From: Trichomonas vaginalis G3
Lineage: Eukaryota > Parabasalia > Trichomonadida > Trichomonadidae
Direction: 5' to 3'
Length of the DNA stretch: 64,000 nt
NCBI RefSeq assembly: GCF_026262505.1
Contig: NC_067208.1
Coordinates: 9,743,962-9,807,961, forward strand
Part shown: one piece after another, positions 42,027-52,013 of the stretch
How the letters are laid out: each line of letters starts with the position of its first letter
Numbering within the stretch: position 1 is the first letter of the stretch
Made by a program: the position numbers and the translations under genes
Notes under the pieces: model-generated
The model's input: only the letters and a program-made list of their open reading frames with translations
Databases searched by the model: none
Told to the model about the DNA's origin: nothing

Positions 42027-42101
42027 ATGAATTTAGAATATTCGGAACTCATGACAGAAGAAGAGAACGAACAACATGTAAAAGATTATGCAAAAATTTA
42101 A
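42027..42101 (+). CDS. Possible 24-aa acidic peptide
   Basis: The ATG at 42027 comes 14 bases after TTTTTTATCTTG, a good Maverick-type promoter, and encodes MNLEYSELMTEEENEQ and eight more residues. Maverick-1 has its 74-bp array here and lacks this frame. It may be the remnant of a longer gene. Confidence 0.2.
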   Translation: MNLEYSELMTEEENEQHVKDYAKI

Positions 42102-42166
42102 TGAAAACTTACCGATTTCAATGACACGAAGTGAAGATTTGCACTTCGTCAAAAATATATTTTTGC

Positions 42167-42640
42167 TTAAATAGCTTCAGGGTCTATTTCTTCAACCATT
42201 TCACTTCCTTCGTCAATGTCAATAGAAGCTTCTTCAACCTTTGGTAAGAATTTCTGTATAACATCTTTGTTCGTTATTGTCTTCAGAGATGAAGGATAAT
42301 ATTTCACATTTGTTTCACCTTTCGTATATTCTTTCTGTTCGGAAAGATTTAAAGCAATACTGAAGAAGTCAATGTTGGAGTTCTTTATAACAGTATAATG
42401 AGTATCTTTGACATTCACGAAGAAACTCTTTTGTTTCAAAACTACTGCTAACTCTTGTGAAGTATAACGTTTGCGGTCAATGACGATAGCTAATGGTCTG
42501 ACATACTGACCAAACTTAGATTCTTTCACAAACTTCTTGTTAAAGATAACATTAACGTTTGCAGCACCATTGAACTCATTCTTGATGACAGTAGCGAGAG
42601 CATTGTATGAAAAGAACTTGCAATCTTGCATGTGTTTCAT
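42167..42640 (-). CDS. Conserved Maverick protein next to polB, 157 aa (Maverick-2 copy)
   Basis: The ATG at 42640 is divergent from the polymerase gene, as in Maverick-1. Same length and same acidic end as 11265-11738, with substitutions at only a few places. Intact. Confidence 0.65.
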   Translation of the reverse strand: MKHMQDCKFFSYNALATVIKNEFNGAANVNVIFNKKFVKESKFGQYVRPLAIVIDRKRYTSQELAVVLKQKSFFVNVKDTHYTVIKNSNIDFFSIALNLSEQKEYTKGETNVKYYPSSLKTITNKDVIQKFLPKVEEASIDIDEGSEMVEEIDPEAI

Positions 42641-42723
42641 TAAAATAAAAATTAAATATTTTAAAATACTTAAAAAATCTAATCTAATTTTTTCAAAAAA
42701 TATTTTTTTATTTCCTACTAAAG

Positions 42724-44236
42724 ATGTATCGGAAGTTGTCTAAGTTAGAACACTCGGAAATAAAACAACTTCTTACAGAAGCTAATATAGATGTTGCAAA
42801 GCATTACGCAACAAACAAAAAAGCACTCGCTGACTTCATTAAAGACTACAATGGTGAAATAAGTTATGATAGAATTCATGAGTTCATAAAGCCACAACGC
42901 GGCGAGGACGAAGTCCATGCAAGAACATTTCCTTTAAATGACGTTGCTATTGACTTATATCATAGACGTTCAGTACCTCATGAAGTAAGAAGAGAAATGT
43001 TTGACATAACAAATGCAAACGTTGGTGAAACAAGAAGAAGAGACGACACACTGAAACAACAGAGAAGAGAGATGTTTAAAAGTGCTATAGAACAAGTTCG
43101 CAAAGCTAACGATGTCATTCGTTCCATTGACGACAAACCAAAAGAAGGTGAGAGATGGTTAAAGAAAGATGAAGAGAATAGGAAGAGAAATGTGAAGTCA
43201 GGCAATAGACTCATTGACTTTAACATCGAAGCTTTAGATGAACCAAACAGAGACTACTTACACAAACATTTCGGTAAGGTTTTCATGAGACTCTTAGAGA
43301 AAATTAAAATAAACTCACAACAGAGATGGATGGTATGTTATAAACTTGGTGGAAAGTATGAATGTTCTACGTTAAACCTCAATAATATTGGAACATTACT
43401 ACATCAGCTCTTGAAGGAGAACTTTATATCAGAGATAGAAGCAAATGCTGCAGGTATTGTTGAAATGCACTATGACTTCTTCTTGACAAACATAAAGAAT
43501 CTTACCGAAATAAAGATGTATGATTTAACAGAATATGAAGGCTTAACGATGTCAGATGTAAAGAAAGGCAAACCAAAAAAGAGACCATATAGAGATGAAA
43601 GCACACTGACAAATGACCAGAAAGCCATTTTGGAAGCTCTTAAGCAAACAGGAAACCCAGCACTTATAGAAAGCTTTTGGAAAGATAATGGTGAAAAGAA
43701 GTTTTATAAGAAGAGAAGCGGTCAGTTCTGGAAGTATCTTTGCACATTACCTATAAATCTTGAACGCTACCAAATCTTCAATGAACTGAACAAAAGAACT
43801 GCAACACTTATGACAGAAGACAATTGTTTCGTTTATGCTTGCATTCAGGCTGGAGTAAATGAAGAAACTATTGACCACATGAGAGAAGTCATTCGTGTTA
43901 GAGACTTTCCTCAAAGTAAAGTACAAGAAATTTCTGACGCAACAAGTATAGCATTTAATGTTACCATTGGTTATTTCAATGACTCAAGACATAATGAAAT
44001 AAAGAGATACATACCAAAAGAATGTAAAACTATTCGAACTATTGACTTACTTCTTGTTGAAGACCACTACATGCTAAATGAAAGATTACCAATGACAACA
44101 TATTTCATTCGAAACTATATAGAAATCTTGAAGGAGTGGTGGAATGAACATTGAGAAACAGATGAAGATTTATACAAAGAGAGAAGTAAATATGTAGTTC
44201 GTTATGATAGAACAACACCGTTATGGGATGTTATGA
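42724..44236 (+). pseudogene. Polymerase N-terminal component, frameshifted near the end
   Basis: Open from the ATG at 42724 for 476 codons to 44154, then recognisable in another frame to the conserved ATGA overlap at 44233-44236. Two bases fewer than in Maverick-1 near 44130 change the last ~30 residues. It has one 23-residue Arg-rich unit where Maverick-1 has two. The EDNCFVYAC and VEDHYMLNE landmarks are kept. Confidence 0.8.
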
Positions 44237-46496
44237 AAACATTGTGGGAGTGCAAATATTTCGAACCTATTTCTTATGGAGAACTTTTCACATATACGAC
44301 TGACTTATATAAACAGAACCTTGCACCATTTAAAGATTTGACATATGCTCCAAAGTATTGTGTACAACTGAAGAAGAAAGCAGAGTCAAAAGAAGTAAAT
44401 AAAAATAAGTGCAAGTTCATTCCTGAGCACGTTTTCTTTGCTGACTTTGAGTGTAGCACAGACGGCTTTCATAAAGCTTTTAACATCTGTTATGACAGTG
44501 AAGATGGTTCAGTTAGTGAAAGCATTTGGGGTCAGAACTGTGCAACAGAATTTTTGGAGCGACTTCCTGACAAGAGTTTAATATATTTTCATAACCTCAG
44601 CTATGACATAAACTTCATCTTAAGACACATGACAGAAGTGAAAGGAACTCCCATCATTAAAGGTTCACGAACAATGCAAATAACTGGTTTATATAAAGGA
44701 CGGGCAATTATTATAAAAGACTCTTACAGTGTTATAAATAAGAAACTTAAACTATTTCCTGCTATGTTTAACTTACAAACAGGACCGAAAGAAGTATTTC
44801 CATACAACTACTACAGCAGTACTTTGTTAGCAAATGACAACAGAACTGGTGTCATTTCTGAAGCTTGTAAGTTTATCCAGGATGCAGATACATTCATGAA
44901 AAACATAGATTCCATCAAAGGTTGCAGAATAGATGAGAACCACTTCGACTTAGAAAAATATAGCACATTCTATTGCAAACAAGATGTAAGAATTTTAAGA
45001 GAAGGTTTTGTAAAGTTCCGCAATGACTTATTGAAAGAGTTTGATTTAAACGTTTATGACTACGTTAGTATTTGTTCTATTGCTAACAAATTGTTTGAGA
45101 AGAGTATACTTCCGAATGGAAATCTTTATGACCTCTCAAATAACCAAGAGAATTTATTTCGAGATGCATTCAAGGTGGAAGATGTATGTTGTCAGATAAC
45201 ATTAAACAAAAGAGCAAAAAGAAACTCATTGCTGACTTCGACGCTGTTTCATTATATCCATCCGCTATAGCAAGACTTTATACTTTAGAAGGAATTCCAA
45301 AAGTATTGAAGGATGAGATGTTAAGCACAGAGTATCTCATGAGACATTTATTCGATGACGACCAAAAGGAACCCATTGGTGAAAAGTTTATGTCTGGCTT
45401 CTTTGTTCTCATTAAGATAACAGAGATTGGAATACATAGACACTTTCCTTTAATAGTTTGCGACCCTGAACTAAATCCAGAACTTAACGTTCCCAGAAGT
45501 TCTAACACTTGCTGTCTCATGTATGTTGACCATATAACATTACAAGACCTCATAAAATATCAAGGTGTCAAATGTGAAGTGTTGCAAGGATACTATTACG
45601 ATGGAAACAGAGATTTGAGAATAAGAGATGAAGTTAAGAAATTGTTTGAGTTAAGGTTAAAGTATAAGAAAGAAGAAAACCCATTACAAGAAATTATAAA
45701 ACTCATTCTGAACAGCATTTATGGCAAAACTATTCTATCTCCTATTGAGTCAAAAATAACCATAGTAGATGACAAAGATGCTATAAGATATGCCATCAGA
45801 AATTACAACCATATAGTGAAGTTCGAAGGTTTGGATGGTTCAGATAAAACTATTTTCAAGCTAACGAAAAGCATTTGCAGACACTTTAACTTCTGTCCAC
45901 TTGGTGTTAACATTCTATCAATGTCAAAACGTATTATGAATGAAGTATTCTGTACTGCTGAGGACATGGGACTTCAAATCTTTTACCAGGACTGTGACAG
46001 CATGCATATTTTCAATGAAGACATACCAAAGCTTGCAGCTGAGTTTAAGAAGAGATATGGTCGCGAACTTATTGGTAAAACATTAGGTCAGTTCCATTCT
46101 GACTTCGCAGAAATAACACCTGGAAAACAAAGTTTAGCATACAAGTCAATATTTTGTGGAAAGAAGACTTACATAGACTTACTCACTAACGATTTAAATG
46201 AAGTTGCATTCCATGCACGTTGCAAAGGTGTCAAACAAGACGTCCTTGCTTTAACCGCTAATGAAATGTTTCCTGAAGCTATACAATGCTATTACAATGA
46301 AGATAAGAACATTCACATACCTGTTGGAACATATGACAAAGACTCTGAGTTCAGTTTAATGAAACTTTACAAAGCACTTCATGATGGTCAAGAGATTGGA
46401 TTTGACTTATGTAAGTCATGTCAACCTTGCTTTGCTGAAAAGTTTAACTTCTCAATAACGACTAAAACAAGCTTTATTCGTAAGTTGAAGTTCTGA
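44233..46496 (+). pseudogene. polB: DNA polymerase B, exonuclease and palm part, broken near 45100-45150
   Basis: The first frame (44233-45270) carries all three Exo motifs. The second (open from before 45186 to 46496) carries Pol A, B and C. They are separated by small indels at about 45098 and 45145 relative to 7336-9603. All catalytic residues remain in their pieces. As it stands no single product has both domains. Confidence 0.88.
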
Positions 46497-46564
46497 GGTC
46501 ATTTATTTTTGTCAGCAATGAGGTCATTCGTGATAAAAATAATGAGGTCATATATTTTTGTCAT

Positions 46565-47131
46565 TTATGTATAACCATTGTCTCTCTTAAACTTTGCAAT
46601 AGACAGCTTTGTTCTTCTTCCTTCTACATCTGTAATGTTTATATAATCTTTGCTATACTGTCTTAAGACATTCATTCGTCTGTATTGAGTTCCCATGAAA
46701 TAGTAAAAGACATCTTCACTTGGGACATAGTAGTAATTTTCTAACGTGTGATATGAGTATTGTATAATTTCAACAGCGTCTTCAGGAAGAGAGTCAACAA
46801 TGTCAAACCAATAGCCATTTGAACCAGAAATATTTCTCATGTTTTCTCTTCTTGTCGTCCATCTTAAGTTCGAGATATGAAAGTCTCCTCTGTCTCTGTT
46901 TATATGGTCTACTTCACGAAGTCCTTCAGGGTTCGGAATGAAAGTTTCTGCAACTATTCTATGTTTCATCAGCTTGTGTTTGTTTAAATTTACACAAATA
47001 TAACCATCTCCTTGGTCAAACTCACTAACAACTCTTTTATTGCTTATACGTCTAATTGGATAAGGGTACTCTGAAAAGATTTCATAGTCATTGTCATGTT
47101 CGAGTGTTTGCCAATGTCCTTCACCTTCCAT
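46565..47131 (-). CDS. HNH endonuclease with NUMOD4-type domain, 188 aa
   Basis: The ATG at 47131 (MEGEGHWQ) is chosen over an upstream GTG. Residues ~8-40 are NUMOD4-like (YEIFSEYPYPIRRISNKRV). The HNH core follows: KHRIVAETFIPNP, VDHINRDRGDFHISNLRW and TRRENMRN, with His, Asp-His and Asn in place. The last ~80 residues hold a second domain (ENYYYVPSEDVFYYF ... VEGRRTKLSIAKF) that resembles the whole 108-aa protein at 51352-51678. Homing-type nickase/endonuclease by family. It sits between polB and the 285-aa gene, where Maverick-1 has only ~80 bases, so it is an extra insertion. Confidence 0.85.
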   Translation of the reverse strand: MEGEGHWQTLEHDNDYEIFSEYPYPIRRISNKRVVSEFDQGDGYICVNLNKHKLMKHRIVAETFIPNPEGLREVDHINRDRGDFHISNLRWTTRRENMRNISGSNGYWFDIVDSLPEDAVEIIQYSYHTLENYYYVPSEDVFYYFMGTQYRRMNVLRQYSKDYINITDVEGRRTKLSIAKFKRDNGYT

Positions 47132-47181
47132 GCCTTTCACTCAAATAAAATTTTCAGAAAAAAATAAAACTAGCGTAGATT

Positions 47182-48039
47182 TTACAATACTGCGATGGTT
47201 GAGTTCAACAATTGTGCTTCGATGTAAAGACAATCTTTTCCATCTGGAGGTAAGAACACTGGTGCTTTATGGTCATGAGTGGAGAACATGTCTATCCAAA
47301 ACTCACGATTGAAGCCAGTTAATTTATAGTATTTAGGGTTAGGAAGTGGTGAAGTTCTTGTATGACCAATGAACTCATTTTCAACTCCCTTACTTAAGTT
47401 TGAATATAATATAGCTTGCTTTCTATCCCAAATGCCAGGTGTTACAATCTTTGAAAATTCATTTTTCCTCGGAAGCATTGCATCATAATTGAAAACATTC
47501 TTGAAGTCTTCATTGGGTTCAGAGATTTGAAATCTTATACGTAATGGATTTTCTTTCTCTTTAGCGACTTCATTGAATGGTGAGAATACAACAAACTGAC
47601 AGTCATGTGTTCCATCTTCATTTTCATTAAATTCATAATGAAAGTCTATAAGTTGTGGCTGACTACCTTCTTCTTTCAGTTGTGCAAGAAACTCACGTAA
47701 AGGCTGTAAAGTTTGTACTTCAATGTTGAACTTTTTCTCGAACATTTCATTAAATGAAATCATACATTGCAACAATGTTGTATCGTCTTTAAAGTATTTG
47801 TATATGTGAATGTTTTGGGCGCTTAAAGACTGTTCGTCATTTTCTATCTCGACTTGAAGTATAAAGTCAACCTTTCTGAAAGCACGTGTTATATACATAG
47901 ATGTTATGCCAATGTACTTCTCTTCATTTATGTTCACAATCCAGTCTGTTGGAAACTTAAACGTTACTCTGTTCCCCTTTATTTTGACGTCAGGGTTTTC
48001 ACTACTGAATGCAACAGATAAAGGTATTTGTCTATACAT
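47182..48039 (-). CDS. Minor virion protein (penton candidate), 285 aa (Maverick-2 copy)
   Basis: Same length as 6397-7254 with few substitutions (for example PPDHKD to PPDGKD near the end). Leader TTTTTATCCGAATTAA is identical. Intact. Confidence 0.65.
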   Translation of the reverse strand: MYRQIPLSVAFSSENPDVKIKGNRVTFKFPTDWIVNINEEKYIGITSMYITRAFRKVDFILQVEIENDEQSLSAQNIHIYKYFKDDTTLLQCMISFNEMFEKKFNIEVQTLQPLREFLAQLKEEGSQPQLIDFHYEFNENEDGTHDCQFVVFSPFNEVAKEKENPLRIRFQISEPNEDFKNVFNYDAMLPRKNEFSKIVTPGIWDRKQAILYSNLSKGVENEFIGHTRTSPLPNPKYYKLTGFNREFWIDMFSTHDHKAPVFLPPDGKDCLYIEAQLLNSTIAVL

Positions 48040-48063
48040 TTAATTCGGATAAAAATAAACCAT

Positions 48064-48324
48064 TTACTCTTTCTTTGCTTCAGCTTCTTTAGCTTTTGCT
48101 TCAGCTTCTTCTCTAGCTTTCTTCGCCAGCAAACGTGGGTTCTTTTGTCTTCCAGCAGCTAATGCAGCAAGTTGTTTTTCACTAAGTTTTCTCTTTGGTC
48201 TCTCTGGCTTTTGTTCTTGTTTTTGTTCCTTCAGTTCGGATAAAATTTGCTCGCGAATTTCTTTCTTCAATGCTTCAACATCTATGACCCCTTGGGTCTT
48301 GTCCGTAGGGCTTGTCTGAGTCAT
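48064..48324 (-). CDS. Lys/Glu/Ala-rich basic protein, 86 aa (Maverick-2 copy)
   Basis: The ATG at 48324 sets the start for the family; one Lys/Glu change from 6112-6372. Divergent from 48370. Confidence 0.65.
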   Translation of the reverse strand: MTQTSPTDKTQGVIDVEALKKEIREQILSELKEQKQEQKPERPKRKLSEKQLAALAAGRQKNPRLLAKKAREEAEAKAKEAEAKKE

Positions 48325-48369
48325 TTGACTGCAGATAAAAAACTAAATTAAAACTTTAACCGGTGTAAA

Positions 48370-48801
48370 ATGAGCTTGTCAAAATCAGAGCGAGAGTCTA
48401 TTATATTAAATGATGCAAGAGGAATACAACATCCTTTCTATTACGTAAGTCAGAGTAAAGATGGTAAAATATACGTAAGAAAAAGAAAGGTACCATTAGC
48501 GAATGCAGAGAGCGACAACATTAAGGTGCATGGCAAGGGCGAAGCCCACGAAGCCCATATAAAACCTTCTGTACAAACTGAGCCACCAAAAGAAGAAGAA
48601 AAGAAGCTAGATGTTCTTTCAATAACGAACCAAGAGCTTATTGCAAAGTTCGTGAATTTCATTGAAAAGCAAACCGAGTCAAAGAACCCTGACCCACCAG
48701 TGAAAGAAGTTGAGACAAAAGAGAATGTACAGTTCATTGAAAATGTTAAGAAACAACTTCCACCACGAATGCCAAGAAGAAGAGTGAGAATAATGAAGTA
48801 A
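48370..48801 (+). CDS. Basic-tailed protein upstream of capsid, 143 aa (Maverick-2 copy)
   Basis: Matches 5629-6066 except for a variable middle (a two-residue length change, partly at the GGGCGAAGCCC palindrome, 48538-48548). The conserved basic C-terminus is the same. It precedes the capsid gene by 27 bases. Confidence 0.65.
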   Translation: MSLSKSERESIILNDARGIQHPFYYVSQSKDGKIYVRKRKVPLANAESDNIKVHGKGEAHEAHIKPSVQTEPPKEEEKKLDVLSITNQELIAKFVNFIEKQTESKNPDPPVKEVETKENVQFIENVKKQLPPRMPRRRVRIMK

Positions 48802-48828
48802 ATAGATATTTTTATCCGAAGGAAAGAC

Positions 48829-50403
48829 ATGCAGAACGAACAGTTAAACGAATTTACTCCAGCAGAGCATATTCATCAGATTCGCTCATATTTCGATATC
48901 ATAGACAATGCAGTTCAAATTGGTGACACTAATAGAAAATATTCTGACGCAAAGATTCCATCACAACCTGGAACTGCTAAAGATAACACATGGGTAACAT
49001 TCAATCTCTCACCTCCTGGTGAAAATATGTTGGACCTTTACAATACATTCATTACGTATAAAATGGAAGGTCAATTTATTGTAGATAAAGAAATTGGTTC
49101 AGGTTCCAATAAAACAAACCCACCAGGATTTTGGATTGGTTTCGATGACGCTTTCTATGCAGTTGCTGGATATCAAATCCTTGCAAATGGTCGTATCGTA
49201 TATTCTCAAGACAACGCAAGAGAAGAAGCATATATAACTTCAAACTCACAAACTACCGAACAAATAAAGAAAGTAGATGTTTTCTCAAAGACTCGACATG
49301 AAGATGTATGGAGTCATTCGGGAACATGCAGAACAGGACAAATTGTTAGTGGTCCAATTACAGCAGGAAAATCATTTGATTTTAAGCTTCGTTTAAGAAT
49401 TCCTGTTAGAAGATTCCTTCCATTAGAAGCTATTCGATTTATTCCAGCTTTTGCAGGAAACATTCAGCTTAAAGTAAAGTTCAGTAGCGACGCCTTACAA
49501 TGCACATCTATATCTGTAAATGATATCATTGCTTTCAATCCAACTCTTAAAGTTGCATTTGCTTCAGATTCAAATCCACCGACAAATAAATTTGTTCCAT
49601 GGAATGAACCATTCACTATGATAACGAAGGCAGTAGAAGCTAGTGGAACAGTTACTATTACAACTGTAACTCAGCAACTATTTCGAACAAAGATGGATTT
49701 TAATGAATGTTTCATTCATCCAAAGTCATTCTCTTTAGACCCTAACATTTATACAGAACTTGTAGAACATTATACAAACGAGGCTTTATGTTTTCCTGTT
49801 AAAGTTATGGATTGGATTCCTATGGACGGTTCATTCTCAAAGAATACAGATAGTTCAAGTGCAACATTTACAGCAGCTTATACGCCTATTAATGTTAAAA
49901 GTATTTGGGCACTATTTAGAAAGAAAGACAACTATTATGTTAATTTTGAGAACCCTAAGTTTAAATATCTTCAGCTTTCCATGGGAGCTTATGGAAATAT
50001 ACCTGCAGAACCTGAAAAATCATATGGACCTGTATTTTATGAAATGGTTGCGAACGCCTGCAATACAAACAATGATATGATAGGATTTAATGAAGATGTT
50101 ATGAGGTCATTGGTGGATGATGGTAGTGTAGAACATAAATGGGATAGCTATGACAACACACATTTCGTATGTGGTTTTCCAACTGAAGTGGACTTTTGCT
50201 TCCAGCAAGGTCAAACATCTACTGCTCCAATAACATACAAATTGTCTGTTAAAGGACCTATTGAACTAGCAACTGAAAATGTACCAAAGCCACTTATTGG
50301 ATTTATGAGGGATTGTTGCTTTGCCATTCAGGTGCGTGCTAATGGAATCCCAATAATAAGATTAGATGACTATAACTTAGCTACGGACGACGGTGAGGAA
50401 TAA
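48829..50403 (+). CDS. Major capsid protein, 524 aa (Maverick-2 copy)
   Basis: Same length as 4027-5601, preceded by TTTTTATCCGAAGGAAAGAC. Substitutions are few and conservative, with a small cluster near the end (VRANGIP for VRQSGIP; ATDDGEE for AADDSEE). Intact despite decay of the replication genes next to it. Confidence 0.85.
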   Translation: MQNEQLNEFTPAEHIHQIRSYFDIIDNAVQIGDTNRKYSDAKIPSQPGTAKDNTWVTFNLSPPGENMLDLYNTFITYKMEGQFIVDKEIGSGSNKTNPPGFWIGFDDAFYAVAGYQILANGRIVYSQDNAREEAYITSNSQTTEQIKKVDVFSKTRHEDVWSHSGTCRTGQIVSGPITAGKSFDFKLRLRIPVRRFLPLEAIRFIPAFAGNIQLKVKFSSDALQCTSISVNDIIAFNPTLKVAFASDSNPPTNKFVPWNEPFTMITKAVEASGTVTITTVTQQLFRTKMDFNECFIHPKSFSLDPNIYTELVEHYTNEALCFPVKVMDWIPMDGSFSKNTDSSSATFTAAYTPINVKSIWALFRKKDNYYVNFENPKFKYLQLSMGAYGNIPAEPEKSYGPVFYEMVANACNTNNDMIGFNEDVMRSLVDDGSVEHKWDSYDNTHFVCGFPTEVDFCFQQGQTSTAPITYKLSVKGPIELATENVPKPLIGFMRDCCFAIQVRANGIPIIRLDDYNLATDDGEE

Positions 50404-50432
50404 AGGATGAACGTTTATTTTAAAGCTTATAA

Positions 50433-50903
50433 ATGAGTTCTTCATCAAGCTCTCGTGAACCTTCACCATCTATGAAACAAACTTTACCAAACGATTATGG
50501 AGCACCTATTGAATATTTCTTACGAGCTGCACAATGGCAAAGAGCAGTCTCACCAAGGTTAGGTGTTCCACCAGCTCCTGTCAAAAATAGCATTTGGTCA
50601 AGTCCTTATATAAAATATGGTCTCCCACTAGGTTTGCTAGCTACAGCAGGAGCAGTTATGATGTTGAAAAGAAATAAAGCAAATGTTGTAAATAATACTG
50701 AAGTAGCTGAAGTTAAACAAACTCCAACACCTTCGCCAAAACCAACGTCAAAACCAACGCCTTCACAAGCAAAACCTTCAATGACTCCTGAACCTATGGA
50801 AGTACAAACTCCTGTTCAAAAGTCAACTCCTAAACCGACTCCAACATTTAAACCAGAACCTACTCCTCAAATAAATCGTAAAACTCCTGCGTTTCCTTAC
50901 TGA
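50433..50903 (+). CDS. Pro/Thr-rich membrane stalk protein, 156 aa
   Basis: The complete form of the gene broken at 3526-3996: a Ser-rich head, one hydrophobic span (GLPLGLLATAGAVMML), and a Pro/Thr/Lys arm with TPTPSPKPTSKPTPSQ. Downstream of the capsid gene on the same strand, with 29 bases between. A virion surface or membrane anchor role is inferred. Confidence 0.65.
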   Translation: MSSSSSSREPSPSMKQTLPNDYGAPIEYFLRAAQWQRAVSPRLGVPPAPVKNSIWSSPYIKYGLPLGLLATAGAVMMLKRNKANVVNNTEVAEVKQTPTPSPKPTSKPTPSQAKPSMTPEPMEVQTPVQKSTPKPTPTFKPEPTPQINRKTPAFPY

Positions 50904-50950
50904 AAAATAATGTTATTTTTATTTAATATTAAAATTTTTATTTGATTGAA

Positions 50951-51186
50951 ATGACAAATAAAGTCACTGAAGCAATGAAACAAAAGTTTTGGTAGAATAC
51001 ATTAAATCAGGAACTATTCCAGAAGGTTTTTACATTCATACTATGAAGGATGGTAGAGTTCAGTTTAGAAAGATAAAGCAACCATTAGATAAAGAAGGAA
51101 TTTTGAGAAAGATTAAACTTCATGAGGACAACATTGCTGAACTTAAGAAGAAGTTAGAAGAGTTGGAGAAAGGAAGAGAGTTATAA
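50951..51186 (+). pseudogene. Small coiled-coil protein, frameshifted copy
   Basis: The ATG at 50951. A T run after codon 12 is one base shorter than in 3241-3477, so the product stops after 14 residues. The remaining frame (to 51186) is otherwise unchanged. Confidence 0.85.
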
Positions 51187-51876
51187 AGCAATGAATTCAA
51201 CAGGGTGAAAAACCGGGTGAAAAAAGAGGTGAGATTTCACCACTTCACCTAAATTTATTTTTGTGCTATGTTTTCATACGCGTGAAGGTAGTAATATCAT
51301 TATTTTTAAGTTTATTTTTTTAAAATTATTTTTTATTTTATTTTTATGTAAATGACGAAAACTATTGAGATAACAAACTACAACGGTCATGAGTTCAAGA
51401 ATTTGTTCTTCGTTCCTCGTGAAAATACATTCTATCAGATACGAGGGAGAAAGGGTAAAGTTAGTTTGAGCGTTTATGAAGGAATGAAGAATGGAAAGTT
51501 TATACAAGCAATAGATACAAACGGTAAGCGTGTTTCATTAGCTTTGTCAAAACTTACTAACATTTATTTTGACAGTGACTTTGACTCTGACGATTGGAGC
51601 GACAGCAGCGATACTGAAGAATATGAACTATTGTGTGAAGCACAGCAATGGGAAGAGTTGCAATACTTTTGTAAGTGAGAACGTTTATTTTTACAGTAGT
51701 GAAGTCGTTTGTGAAAACATTAGTGAGGTGAAGTGGTTGGCGGCTTTATAAATATTTAAGGTTAAGTTGGTGTTTGTGTTGTAAAATATACGTTAACGGT
51801 TTTGTAAAGTGTCAAAACAGCTAAGTGGTGTATGGAGGCGCGCGGTGCCTCTGTACACGACTTAGGTATACTAACT
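51170..51876 (-). repeat. Right terminal repeat region of Maverick-2
   Basis: The outer ~120 bp and the inner ~80 bp (including the GGTGA/TCACC module, 51203-51258) match the Maverick-1 TIR. The middle is different and holds the 108-codon gene. It ends with the terminal hairpin at 51821-51865. The partner TIR is lost by the left truncation. Confidence 0.8.
51352..51678 (+). CDS. TIR-borne protein, 108 aa, related to the HNH protein C-terminal domain
   Basis: The ATG at 51352 follows TTTTATTTTTATGTAA. Residues ~12-68 align with the last domain of 46565-47131: H-(E/T)-x-(K/E)-N-x-(F/Y)-(F/Y)-VP-x-E/S-(N/D)-x-F-Y, then a strand, and (N/E)-G-(K/R)-R-x-(S/K)-L-(A/S)-(L/I). An acidic tail follows (DSDFDSDDWSDSSD). 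It takes the place of the 144-aa gene of Maverick-1. Function unknown; perhaps a stand-alone form of a specificity or regulatory domain. Confidence 0.6.
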   Translation: MTKTIEITNYNGHEFKNLFFVPRENTFYQIRGRKGKVSLSVYEGMKNGKFIQAIDTNGKRVSLALSKLTNIYFDSDFDSDDWSDSSDTEEYELLCEAQQWEELQYFCK

Positions 51877-51995
51877 ACTCTTTTACCAATATTTTTGACA
51901 CCGTTCCATACTCCTCTTCCGACAGATTTTATTCCATTCCATATACCTCTTCCAACTCTTTTGAAGAAGTTTCCAATACTACTGAAGAAACCCAT
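51877..51995 (-). pseudogene. Minor virion protein head, cut by the Maverick-2 terminus
   Basis: The ATG at 51995 begins MGFFSSIGNFFKRVGRGIWN, then two more G-(I/V)-W-N-G-(I/V)-K units, an amphipathic repeat. The frame enters the Maverick-2 terminus at 51876 and reads a few shadow codons. The rest of the gene is not visible to the left. It resembles the heads of 23435 and 34850. Confidence 0.6.
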
Positions 51996-52013
51996 TTTAC
52001 TATATGTAAAAAT

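Larger units (their letters stand above)
37866..51876. mobile_element. Maverick-2: left-truncated, inverted relative of Maverick-1, 14.0 kb
   Basis: Gene order is the mirror image of Maverick-1 from the integrase to the TIR. It starts abruptly within the integrase gene (similarity to Maverick-1 begins at 37866) and ends at a proper terminus ...GGTATACTAACT at 51876. The fibre, ATPase, penton-like and other genes of the missing side are absent. Both polymerase parts, the integrase and the 78-aa gene are broken. MCP, KilA-N and most small genes are open. The left target duplication is lost, so the original insertion site cannot be tested. Confidence 0.88.
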
